DNA from: Manis javanica
Taxonomy: Eukaryota > Chordata > Mammalia > Pholidota > Manidae
Direction: 5' to 3'
NCBI RefSeq assembly: GCF_040802235.1
Contig: NC_133166.1
Span: 113,288,991 to 113,352,990 of the forward strand
DNA: 64,000 nt
Of this stretch, positions 22,060-34,000 are shown in pieces (positions within the stretch are counted from its first letter, which is position 1; every line of letters starts with the position of its first letter). The notes beneath the pieces were generated by a model, which saw only the letters and a program-made list of their open reading frames with translations, was not told where the DNA came from and searched no databases. Made by a program: the position numbers and the translations under genes.

Positions 22060-25000
22060 CTGGGGAGAAGAGGAGAGAGAGAAAATGTCACTGACAAGCC
22101 ACTGGAATTGGGGGCTGAAGGCTGTGGTTTCCCTCACTCCTGGGGTGGCCAGGTTCCTTGTCTTCTCAAGCCCACCCTTGTTCTAATGGCCCGAGTTCCA
22201 CGGATACACACCCAGGTCTGCCTAGCGGCACCGTGTAACATGCTAACATCAGGCTTCCGAGAACCTGTCTGTCCCACATGCAGCCTCAGAGCGCAGTCTG
22301 CCCATATCCTGTCCTGGGCGCCTCTGTCTCTGGCCGGAAGTCCACACTCACCTTCCTGTGTGCCTACTGCCTGGCCGGGCCCTTGGCCTCCCTGCTCAGG
22401 CCTCCTCGAGCGTCTCCTCTCCCCTGGGCACCTGGCTCTGCCCTATCCTACTCCAGGCCTCACACAACCACCCTCCCCGAGAAGCAGCTCCTGGCAGCTG
22501 CCACCTTCAGCTGTGCTTCCCCTCTGCCCGGGCCTCCAGCCCCGCGGCCCAGCTGGCTTGCTAGACTCCTCACCACCACGCCCCGCCCTTGTCAGCAGCC
22601 TGGCCTGCGTGCACGCAAAGCCTGTGACCCTGCCCTGCATGGGGCAGGCACTGTGGCAGAATGAACCCCAGCAAGGGGCTTCTATCTCTGGCAGGTGTGT
22701 TTTGGGCTCCCCGGGGCCCCACACTGCCTGCAGGGAGAGCAGGACGGCTCTCAGCTGCCCCTTGACACTTAGGAGGACTTAATGGATCTGTCAAAACTAA
22801 TGTAGAATCAGGGAGACAGTGGCAGAGCCTGACAGACACCGCAGGGCTCTTTCTTTCTCAACACCTGCAACCGGGAGCCCATCCACCCCTGTCATCTCCG
22901 GGCCTTGCAGGACGGGGTTCTCCTCACTGCGTGGGGCCCAGGTTCTGGGGTGGGGGGTACTTCAGGCCCCTCCTCCAGGCGCCCGTCTCCCTTCCTCAGT
23001 GGGTTCCCGGGACCCTGCAGTCCTCACTCTGCTGAGGGGACGTCTGCAGGAGCAGCAGGTGACACTCTGCTTTTTGGGGAGTGTTCATGGCAGGAAGAAC
23101 TTGGCACGGAACTTCCATGGTTTTTCCTGACCTGGGCGAGCTGTGCCATCCCGTGTGTTCTCACCAATCCACCCAAGGGCCGAGGAAGCCCGAGCTTGGC
23201 TGGAGCGGACGACAAGCTCTGCCAGCACCGCGGACGGGGGCACCTGTCGGGCAGCCACCCACATCCAGAAGCCTGGGCCTGTGATAAGGGGAGACCCGGG
23301 GACGGGGACCAGCTGGGGGTGGGGAATATGGGCCCTCACGCCTTTTCTCTGTCCCAGGCCTCTAGGGCCCAGATGATGTCCTTACTGTGATGCCGGGTGA
23401 TCAAAGCCCAGCACCCATAACCTCACCACCACAGAAGCCAGGCCTTCTGGGCCCGTGTCTGTGGGGCAGGAGTCGCCTGTCCCTGGCCGCCCTCGGCCCA
23501 GCCTGGGGCATCAGCACCTGTCTAGGGCCCTTCTCACCTCTGGTACCTTCATCTTCTCTTTATCAGGATTCCTACAGCACGATACAATGACCGAGGGGCA
23601 CTTCTGGGCCAGTGCGGCTGGGCTCTAGAAGGAGAAAACAGTGTCTGCTTCTTGGCGGGCAGCTCCTGGGGTAGGGACACTGTGGCTGTTGCCCTGCACC
23701 TGTCACTTCCTGGCCACTCCGCCAGTGTTTGCTGGGAGAACTCAAGGACCAAGGGGCAGCACCGTGTCCCTTAGGAGAGAGCCGCCCTAGTGCAAACCCG
23801 GCAAACTCTTAGTTTGCAAATAAGGCTGCTCCCCAAAAGGGCAAGAAATTCTATCACCTCGCCTTCGTTCCCGGGGCAGCCCTCCTTAGAGAAGCCTGGC
23901 CCTGGGACTCTGGGACTCAGAGGAGGGGACCAGGTCTGAAACCGAGCCCCTTTACCATAACCCACCTGCGTCCTATGGAAGACCCTCCTACACACAGGCG
24001 TTTGAACAAAAGCCCCTTGTCTCAGAGGGAATCACAGCAGTTGCTGAAACAGGCCCCTGAGTTGCTCATTCAGTGACAGAGGCCCTCGGTCAGGCTCTGA
24101 AGGGAGCACGAGAAGGGTGTCCTCTGTGTGACACTGGGAGCCCCACATCTTATAGGGGGCCCACCATGGCCCTGTCACCCTCTTCTGCCAGCTCTCCCTG
24201 CCCAGGTCATGAGGGCTGGGGGTGGGGGAGACTGCCCTAGGCTGCGGGGGGGCTCACTGTGAAGGCCAGTGTGCCCGCAGGCTCTGACACCATCACAACC
24301 AAAGCAAACACGACCTACCTTGTGTGGTGCTGGTGGTGGCTTCTGGGAAATAGAAAGATGGAGTGATAAACACAGGTTGGAAGGCTCTGGCTCAGCCTTG
24401 TACACAGGAGGGGGCCTGCTCTGCAGCAGAGGGACAGAGCAGGACCTTGGGTGTCCACCTGAGGGCTCGCTGTGTGTGGGTCTGTGGCCGGCTGGCTCCA
24501 CCTGCCTGCGCTGAGCCCACCCTTCCCCGTGGGTCCCCGGGGAGACATTCAGCCTAGGATGCCTGGTGCTGCTGCAGGCGTCTAACGGGGGGTTTTCATC
24601 AGCACCCTATACGTCTTATGAAGACAAGAGATCCTCCCCTTCCCTTCCTGCTCCTCCCCCCTTCCTCCGCACACCCTGAACCGCCCCTGTGCCCGGCCCT
24701 CAGGGAAGTCCACCCGGCACCCTGGCTTCCTGTCCTCAGGCCCCCAGTGTGCAGACCTCAGGCCTTCCGGCGTCTTGCTGGGGCTGCGCCCACACACCCC
24801 CGGGGTCCTTCCTCCCACAGTGCTCCCGGGCATGCCCTTGGGAGCCCAGCTAGCCGGGCCTCTGCGCCTGCCCTACCCGGGGCCCGCCTCTGCCCTCTGC
24901 TGTTGCCCTGGTTAGACAGCACAATGGCCACATGCCATGAAGGTGACATTTTCCCCCAGTACCCCAGGGACCAAGGCCCATCGAGACACCAGTCCTGGAG

Positions 25001-28000
25001 CTGCCATGGCAGGAATGGGGGCACTTCACTTCTGTCCCCTGCCCAGCCTGGCGCCCAGCCCTGACGACTGGGCCCTGAGTAGTGACTGGGAAGGAAGGAC
25101 AGGGCTCCAGAGATGGGCAGAGGCCATGTGTGTTTTTAAAGGCACAGCTGCCCCAGAGGAGAGCAATCGGGGGACACCTGGCCTTCCCTTTGGGGCCATC
25201 GCTGCCCAGGCAGGGTGTGTGCTTTCCTCCAATCCACAGCAGAGGCCCCTCCCTGGCCTTTGTCCCTGTGGGTCCTTCAGAAGCCTGAGTCGGGCCTGGG
25301 GTCACTTCTCCTCAGGGGTAGGGCCGCTCACAGGTCCCCTCTCTGGGCCAAGCCTGAGGCACAAAGCCCCTCAGAGGCCAGGCTGTGTGCCCAGGAATGG
25401 GAGGGTGGCTCTGAGCCCCCATGTGCGCAGGTGATGACCTCAGAACTGACGGGAACCTTCCCACAGGTGGAATCCCGGGGCAGCCAGGAGTCCCCATACT
25501 TTGGGGGACGGCTGGGGAGTGCCTGGGCCACAGGGCTGTGTAGTCAGGGGTCACTCACACTTTTACTGCGCCATCGCCAGATACAGCAGCAGCACAGCAC
25601 CAGGAAAAAGGGCAGCGTCAGGAGGGGCACAGCCCAGTAGAGAGAGTGTAAACTGAGGAACACCCCTCTGGGAGGCCCTCCATCTGGCTGAGTATCCTCT
25701 TTGTCTTCCGGCCCACCATCTGGAAGGGCTCTTTGTTGGGCAGGCGGTGGTGTGGCACCCAGTAAGGCAGGTGGGGTCCCCTCCTGAGGAAAGCACACGT
25801 GTTAAGTCCTCGTGCACCTGGGCAGCTTCCTGTGGTGCCCATCACTTGGCATCCCACCCCACACCTCCAAATCCACCTTTCCCCCTTACACTCAGATTAC
25901 CCCACTCTGAGAGGCCACAGCAGGACTAGGAGCCAGGGGCTGGGCCCTGAGGGCCCTGAAGCACCCTGGGCCACAGACCCTGCTCAGAGGCTCTGACCCA
26001 GAACCCTGCCAGGGTGTCCGGCATCCTCCGTGCTGGGCCACAGGCAGTGCCCACTGCATGCCCGGGCTGACAGCACAGGGGCCTGGGGAGGTGCCCACCA
26101 GTGAAGGCACACATGGGGTGCAGGGGGGCTCCTGGGGCCGGGATGAAGGGGGTCTGCAGCATCAGGGCAGCACCCTGGGTCTATCTCCCCATAGCCTGGC
26201 CCTCCCTGGCCCCTACCCAGAGCTGCTCAGCCCCTCTGAGCTGCACTTCCACATCCGGAGGAGCGAGTGAGGGGACACCTGTGAGGTTTAGGGTTCAAAC
26301 CCCATCCTGGTACAGGGCAGGCCCGTAAGGAATGGGGGCTCCTGTCCTGTTCTTCTTCATAGTCACGGAGAAGCCCACTGTATCTGTGCAGTCAGGGGCT
26401 GCAAGGCCTGAACCGGTCACCCAAGTGCGATGCTTCAGGTTAGGGGGAGAGGGACAGGGCGACGTGGACTCGTGCCCAGGAGGCAGGGCCGAGGAGAGGG
26501 GAGGCCAGGCCAGGGCGGGGGGGAAGCCACTGTGCTGGGAGTAGACACCGGTTGGCTCCTGAGTTCTTCTCCCAATGTGCCTGTTGAAGGGCGCTTGTCA
26601 CCAGGTGGGACCCCAATGGGCAAGTGGGTCAGTTCCGTCTGCTGCCGGGAGCAGACATCCAGGGATAAGTATAAACAGACATGCCCAGGAGTGTCAGTGC
26701 TGTCGGAAGCCAGGCGTGGGAGCAGGGGCTGTACCCGCAGCGGGGCCCGAGCACCAGTGCAGTGGAATTCACCTCCACTATGCAGGGCCGGAGGGGGTCC
26801 CAGCCTCCAGGGCTCCTGGGTCTGAGACCCCAGTTTTGAGGGCCTGGACTCTAGCTCCCTGCACACAGCCTCCAGCCTCCACCCCCCACCTAAGCCAGAC
26901 CCAGAGGGAGCTCTGAACTCCCCACCAGGAGACCCAGGCCAGGGAGGCGGCAAGGTGGGAGTCAAGGGGCCGCTCTCAGCACTGTCCCGGAGTCTGCTTG
27001 GAGCTCCAAGTGCAGGGTGCCATGTGCCTTCAGGGACCCTGGGCTTGCAACAGGGCAGAGGAGCTGCACGGCCGCAGACACCTTCACAGGGGTACCCCGA
27101 GGGCACTTCTGAAGCCTGAGCGGGGGCACCGCTCCCCAGGGAAAGGTTCAGGGGCTGCCGTGGCTGTGAGGTGCTGCCCAGGTGCCCAGCTGCCCAAGCG
27201 ACTTGCTGGGCCTGCCCTGGACACTGTTCCTGCCTTTGGCTTCCCAGTGTGTCTCCCTGTCCGGGGATGCACAGAGTACAGTCCCAGGGGGCGGCAGTAG
27301 TCTCACCCTGGACGTCGCACAGGTCGTCCTGCTGATCTCTAAATCCTTCTTGATGAAGGTGAGGCCATTATCCAGGCTGATATCGATGAGGACGGCCCTA
27401 GAGCACAGAAAGGGCAGACGGTGACCCGCAGCCCAGACGGCACCGTGCGTGCGCTTGGCTCAACCTGCACCCGACCGTGGTCCTCGTTGTAACAGCTCTG
27501 ATCAGCGGGTATTCAGGACCCTGAGTAGGGGGCAGCATGGGGCAGGAGGGCCCACCCCAGGACAGATGAGGCCCCCTGTGCAATGAAGGCTGAGCAGGCT
27601 GTGAGGAGCCCTGCAGGGCCCAGATGCCCTCGTGGCCACGGGCCAAGTGGCCAGGCGGGCTGTTTGGTGTCACCTCCCAAACTCTTTTCCATGACAGAGC
27701 ATGCTGGCTTGGCCCTGAAAGGTGCCTGGGCCACAGGTACCGTCCCTGGGGCCCGGCACCTCCTGCATCCTGCCCTCCTTGAGAGAGCCTGGGTGACAGG
27801 GGATCACAGCCCCTCAGGGGACCACCCGCACAGGTGGGTGCAGAGGAAGCCCTGAGCCCTCCCAGAACTGGTGTGAGCAGCTCCTCCAGAGGACGCATCA
27901 CGCACGCTGGTCCCGCCATAGTGCCCATAACTGACCACATTCCCTGAGCTTTACGCTTACCGGCCCCGATTATTCATCTTCAGTCCTGGGCAGGTAACGG

Positions 28001-31000
28001 AGGTGTCTTCCACCGATAAAGCCTTCATTCCTGGAAGAAAGTGACACGCAAATAATGTCAATGGACATGTCCCCACATCCCCGACGCCCCTCCTGTGGCC
28101 CTTGGCAAGCAGAGCTCGCCCCTTGGCGGATGTCGGCTTCCGTTCTCTGCCTGCCTGGGAGCACCTGCCTCACACCAAGTGCCGTGCTGCTGACCCGACT
28201 GTCATTTCAGCTGCGACCTTCTGAACATTCTTACCCTTCGTTGGAGCTCAGAATGAAAACTCAATGCTAAGTATGGTCAGGGGAAAGGATTGGTGTCTGG
28301 GTGGGGAAAGGCTAGGATTAAATGGGCAAAAATACCCAAAGCGGTGCAAACTGACTTTCCCGTTGGATGTGCCCAGTCCGGAGAGGAGGAGGATGGGACG
28401 GCAGCCCAGCACGCAGAGGGGCCTGGACAGGCATGAGTGACTGGAAAGGAGTTTTCAAACCAGTATTACATGCATGGGATGAACTCCCATTTATTAGTGT
28501 CCTCTCTAATTTCTCTTAAGAGTGTCCTTCACTTTCTTGGTTAGGTTCATTTCTAGGTAGTTTATTCTTTTTGATGCATTTGTGAATGGAATTGTTTTCC
28601 TGATTTCTCTTTCTGCTAGTTCATCATTAGGGTATAGGAATGCAACAGATTTCTGTGTACTAATTCTGTATCCTGAGAATTGGCTGAATTCAGATATTAG
28701 TTCCAGTAGTTTTGGAATGGAGCCTTTAGGGTTTTTTATGGCATCATCTTTCAATCTCAAGTGAACACACCATCCTGGCAGACCTGGCAGAGACTCAGAG
28801 CCCTGGGGCTGCGTCGACTTCCCTCCCATAGACTCATGGACTCGAGTCCTTGCCTCCCAAGGGAAGGGAGAGCCCAGGAAAGGGAGGGCGTGCATCTCTT
28901 AGGGCGCACCCCACCCCACACCCCGCCAGGGCTACAGGACAGGCTGCTCCCGGGGGTATGATGGTGCTGGGGATCGATTCAGTCCTGGGCACGAGCGGCA
29001 GGTGCCCAAGCACCCAGCCAGTGACCCCTTCCACTGTCCATGCTGCTGGTTTTTGGGGTGTGCACAGTGAATGGCCAGCATGGGCCCTGGTTTGCTGGGG
29101 GACAGCTGTCACCGGGGGACAGGAGGGGCTGCTTACGGATGATTTCCTTCCCAGTGCGAAACTGACAGACAACGTCATCGTTGCGGACGCCCTGAAAACC
29201 TTTTCCAATAACCTTGACGGTCTTTTTCCCTGCAAGAGTAATATCCAGACATCTGTGTGGGGAAGCGTGGCGGTGTTTTCCTCAGATCACAGCTATGGCA
29301 GGCCGCCCCCACAACAGAATTCCCATGAACCCTTGGGGCGTGCAGCTGTAGCTGAACCCACATCTGGGCAACCCCCTGGCCAAATCTTCTCCTTTCGGTC
29401 ATTGACGGCGTACTCCCGGGAGCCTGGGCTGGGTGCAGCCTTAGGTGCCTCTCCCCACTTCCCATGACCCATGAAGTCCATCCATTAAAGGCCCCCAGCC
29501 TAGTTCCCTCCATAGGTGCAAACCCAGCCAGGGGTTTCTGCTCTGAAATCCCGACGTGCCCCCTAATGGGCGCAGGCAGGGACCAGGCAACCCTGAGATT
29601 ATACACATTCATACCACATGTGCCACACACGCACACACACACACACATGCACACGGTGCGCTCATACACACCACACAGACTGGAACCACATACAACACTC
29701 CCACCACACACATGGCACATTCACAAAACACACACACACACACTCCTGCGTTTACAACAGCGACCCCAGTTATCACCTCTAGTGCAGAGAGAGGAGAAGT
29801 CCACAGACGTAATCTCTACACAAGACCTGGCTATGAGCTGCAGTAGAGAGAGAGAGGAGTGGCAGGGTCACGGGTGTGGACGGCGGGGGCACGGCGTGCA
29901 GCCCCCTCCATCCCCCTCACTCACGGGGTCAATGATGTCTTCCAGTCCGCTGTATCCGGTGTCCACTGCAAGCACATGACCCACTGTGCCAGCAATTTCC
30001 AGGAGCTGAAAGGGAGAGGAGACAGCCTGGGCCCACAGCCAGGGGTGATGACCCAGAGGTCCCCATCCCAGGACACAGACACGGAGGGCTACACCCTGGC
30101 ACCTCCAGCAGCCCACCCTCAGGGGAGGGAAAACCCTTCCACCCTCACCTCTGCTGTGCAGGTCTTACACAACACTTGCTACTCATTCTGAACGGCCACC
30201 TTGCACATCTTTCAACTCCCTGGGCCCAGCCTAAGCGGACAGCCCCCCCTCCTACTCCCCAGGGACCTCCTGGGGGGTGGAGGCCCATCGTCTGGGCGAC
30301 CCTGAGAGCGCCGTCTTTGAAGCTTTCCCCTGCGAGGCTCCCAAGGGACCCCTCTTTCGCTGCTCAGAATTACCTGGTATTTCTGGGAATCTTGCACACC
30401 CACGAAATACAGAGTTGCCCCCAACTGCCTGGATTTTTCAGCCTGAGAAAGAGGAAGTGTTGGGTATAATAAATTTGGTCCAAATATGTGGACCCAAAGG
30501 CTGGTAACAATGGGCTTAACTCACTTCAACTTTTGTCTCCGCAAAGGATTCTGGTAGGAGTGGTCCACCTGTCAGCGCGATGATGAGGCTGGGGACCCTC
30601 TCTCCTGCGGGAGAGGCAGGGCGTGACTGGGTCAATGAGAGCAACGGCCACCGGCTTCCAGGACCCGAGCACTGCTCCCCATGCCTCACCCTCCTGGGGA
30701 GAGGCCACCCCGACCTGAGCACCTGCCACCACATGCCTGGAAGGCTTTGCAGCTTATCATGCAACAAGGAGGGCCTCCAGCCCAGGACCCACTTTGCAGA
30801 TGAGGAGACTGAGCCCAGCTTAGGGTTCCTCCTACAGAACTGTCACTTCTCCCAGATGGCACAACCTTAGCCCTGAAAGGCAACGCCAGCAATTTCACAG
30901 GACAAGCACCAGCCTTCCAGAGGAGCAAAAGCAGGAGGGGGCACCCCTACTGTGCACGACTCCCGCCCGGCCACGCAGGCCCGTTCCAGCTCTGGGCCTC

Positions 31001-34000
31001 ACCCACAGCTCTCCCGCGGGCACCTGCACACCCAGGCTCAGGGCTCGAGTAAGAGGCAGGTGAGCAGTAGACCCCCTCCCAGGCTCAGTGCCTCTCCCGG
31101 GGCCACACAGCTTCCCTAGACCCTACAGCCAAGGTGAGGATGCTTCTGGGACAGGCACAGTCGCTCACACTGCGGGAGACCCAGAGCAGGAGCCTCAGCC
31201 CAAGGGCGGGAGCTGGAGGGAGAAGGAGTCAGGGCGGAGCGCCTGCTCAGCAGGGGGAAGCGCGGGCTCCCTCCTCACCCTGAGGCCCCGCCGCTCCAGG
31301 ACCCTCTGGGTCTCCCCCTTTCTCCTTCATGCAGCCCGGCTCCAGGGCCAGCGCCCCCCACTTCCTAGGAACCATGGCGTCGTCCGCGGGACCCCTGGCT
31401 GTGCTGCGGAACATCACGGGGTGGCTTTCAGCCCCACCCCTCAGAGCGGGAGGCTGCCGCTCAGAGAGGGCAAGCAGCTGGTCCCGGCGTCAGCGCCAGG
31501 ACGCGGCCTGGGCAGGGCCGCCCCGGCCTCAGGAAGGCCCAGGCCTGGCTCTTTCCCGGGACTCCACCGCCAGGAAGGAGGAAGCAGCTCCCTTACCTGC
31601 AGCACGTGTTCTTTCCATCTGCTCATTCGCCTGCAGCAAAAGGAAGGAAGATGTTGGGGGGGGACAGTGAGACGACCCAGTGATGACCCTCTGCCAACCT
31701 CATAAAGCAGAGGCACATCCCAGAAATCCAGATTCCGTACCCTTTTCAATCCGTGCTGCATATTTATGGCTCCTGAAGGTATGACATTCAACAGATCGAC
31801 AAGACCAGTGTTTATTTTATTTCTGAAAAGAAAAAAATCAGAGCAGGTGGGAGATGGAATGAGGGGTTGCCTCTTACAAGCGGCCCCAGGCTGTCCTTGT
31901 CCGTCTGCACGAGCAGCCCTTCCGGGACGGGTGAGGGCCACGTCAAGCAGCCCTGGCCCGGCCCTCTGCCCCGTGCCTTTGGCATTGGCTGGCCTGGTTC
32001 CCACCGTCCCAGTCCCGTATCCGGTGAGTGGGGTGGGGAGGGCATGCGTCTGTCTAGCCCCATAGGTGTGGCCTGGGCTCTCTGCGCTCAGCTCTGTCTA
32101 AGCCGTGCAGAACTGGGGACCTCACCCCGGGATACACCCTGACTGCCCCCGGTGAGTATGGGGAGATGCCAAGTGTGATTCCATCACAGTGTGACTGGCA
32201 GCACGCCCGCCCCCCGGGGGCCCTGGTGAGGGCGCACTCTTCTCCCACCCTTAAGGCTAGGTTGGGAAGGTCACCGTGGCCCCTCCTGTCCACGGGCCCT
32301 GGGCCCCTCCAGTGCAGGGTCCTCGGGCCTTCTGCTGCTCCTCCCACTCCCAACCATTTTCCTCCATGAGAATCTGAACCTCCCTGCTACTCAGAAGCTC
32401 CATCCCCTCCCGCCTCCCGCCTAGACCCTCCTGGGATGCAGGCCCACGGGGCCTTCCTCCAGCACCCTGCCCCAGCCTGGTGTTCAGGACCCACTCCTGG
32501 GCTCCCCTCACCAGACTCGGGGGGAACACGCTCCCCTCCACTGCAGCACCCACACTTGGGTGATACCATCCCTTCGTCCCTGGTTCTGACTGTCCCCTCT
32601 TCCCCAGTGGCCCGGGGCAGAAAGTGACACACAACCGCAGGTGCCAGGCTGTGTCCCTAGAGGCCCCCACATCTGCTCCACCTGATCTGGGAATCTTCGC
32701 AGTCGGCCTGCTCTAGGGAAAGGGTTGAGCATGGAGGGCTGGACTCGGAGGGGAGGAGTCTGCCTACCAGCACAGGGTCCGGCCAGGGCCAGTGCACAGG
32801 CTGCAGTGGGGCCCGGGGGGCCAGGGCTGTAGGTGGGGGTGGGCAGAGAGGGGAGGGCCCAGGACACCGTGCCTGCACACCCGTGTGCTCCTCGGTGCGG
32901 CTCAGGGACCCCCTCTGCTCCCTGGCCCTCCCTGTGGCCTGATCGCTGGGTCTGCTCTAGGGGATCAATGAAACACTTACCTGTCCGAGGTCAGCTGCAT
33001 ATTGACGTGGCCTTGCGTCGAGTATGTAATGAATGACATGCGCTGTTCAGGGCTTGGGAGGAAACATGGACTTGTGAGCAACTATACACACAGGGTGAAA
33101 GTGATGCTGGTGTGCAACAGGCAGGGGGCGCCCCCCAAGTTCCCTGCTCTCCGTTCTGTCTCTTAGTGTGGAGCCCATTTCCTGGACTCCACAAGTTCTC
33201 ATCACTTTAGTGAAGGATCATGAGGCCCGGCAGGCGCGCAGCCCTCCTGTCAGAGTGCGGCAGAGCGCCCTGCGGACCCAAAGCCCGGAAGTCTGTTTCC
33301 CTCTCTGCCTCTCTCTCTCTCTCACTCACACACACGCGCACAGGGCTGCTGCGTGCACAGGAGACAGGCAGCTACCTGCTCTTCACGAGGGCCTCCCTCG
33401 CTGGCCGCCCCTCTCCCCTCCTGACAGATTCTTGGTCCTTTCCCTTCTCCTCCTCCCTGGACGATCTTCCCCACCTCCCTCCCCCTCGCCTCAAAGAAAT
33501 TATGCTCCCTCCTCAGCCATTCATATTTCCTAATCTGTGAGGGCCTCCAGGGAAGATGTGCCCCTGAAAACAAGGACAGACCCCCAGGAAGGAGCCAAGC
33601 AGGGCTGCAGAGATTTTAGGAAACAAGTGTGATCTGTCCTTCTCTCCTGTTCGGAACAGTGACCTGAGCTTTGCGACCTGAGGCAGGCCCGGGTCCACTG
33701 CATCTAAACAGCAAAGTACTCAGAGAGGAAATCGCCCTGCAACACAGAGCTGAAAAGCCGTACTTTTTAAATCTGTTCACCAAATCCCGCACAAAGCTCT
33801 GTGTGAACATCCAGTTGTGTACACCTTGTGATCTGAAAAAGAAGAAGACGTGAGTCAGAGACGGAGGTGCATGTATCATGTGAGCACGGTTGCTGCCTTC
33901 CCTGCCTTCCACTGGCCCTTAGCAGGCTCCTCCGTGTGTGTGTGTGTGTGTGCGTGCGTGTGTGTGTGTGTGTGCGTGTGTGTGTGTGTGTGCGCGTGCG

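Noticed and set aside
22100-24300. Search for the family's CCC-G-rich tail exon between exons 14 and 15
   Set aside because: No minus-strand stretch with splice sites and the expected cysteines was found.
26435-27106. 223-codon minus-strand frame, with a 270-codon counterpart in unit B
   Set aside because: It lies in receptor intron 12, differs in length between copies by small indels, and shows no domain. It stays open in both copies because they are near-identical.
28506-28895. Minus-strand frame with a convincing protein sequence in a receptor intron
   Set aside because: It is L1 ORF2 text, not a host exon.
29137-29252. Longer exon 10 starting at CACACAG and reading [13 protein letters not shown], which looks like the family's CLDV segment
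   Set aside because: It would need phase 2 from exon 8 (phase 0) and would duplicate the SCVEI segment already supplied by exon 9 at 29777-29837. The TACTCTTGCAG acceptor restores phase throughout.
29175-29720. 181-codon minus-strand open frame over receptor exon 10 and the CA repeat
   Set aside because: It is a different frame from the exon and includes low-complexity CA-repeat translation.
30795-30830. MIR-like trace gcagatgaggagactgag
   Set aside because: Too short to call as an element.
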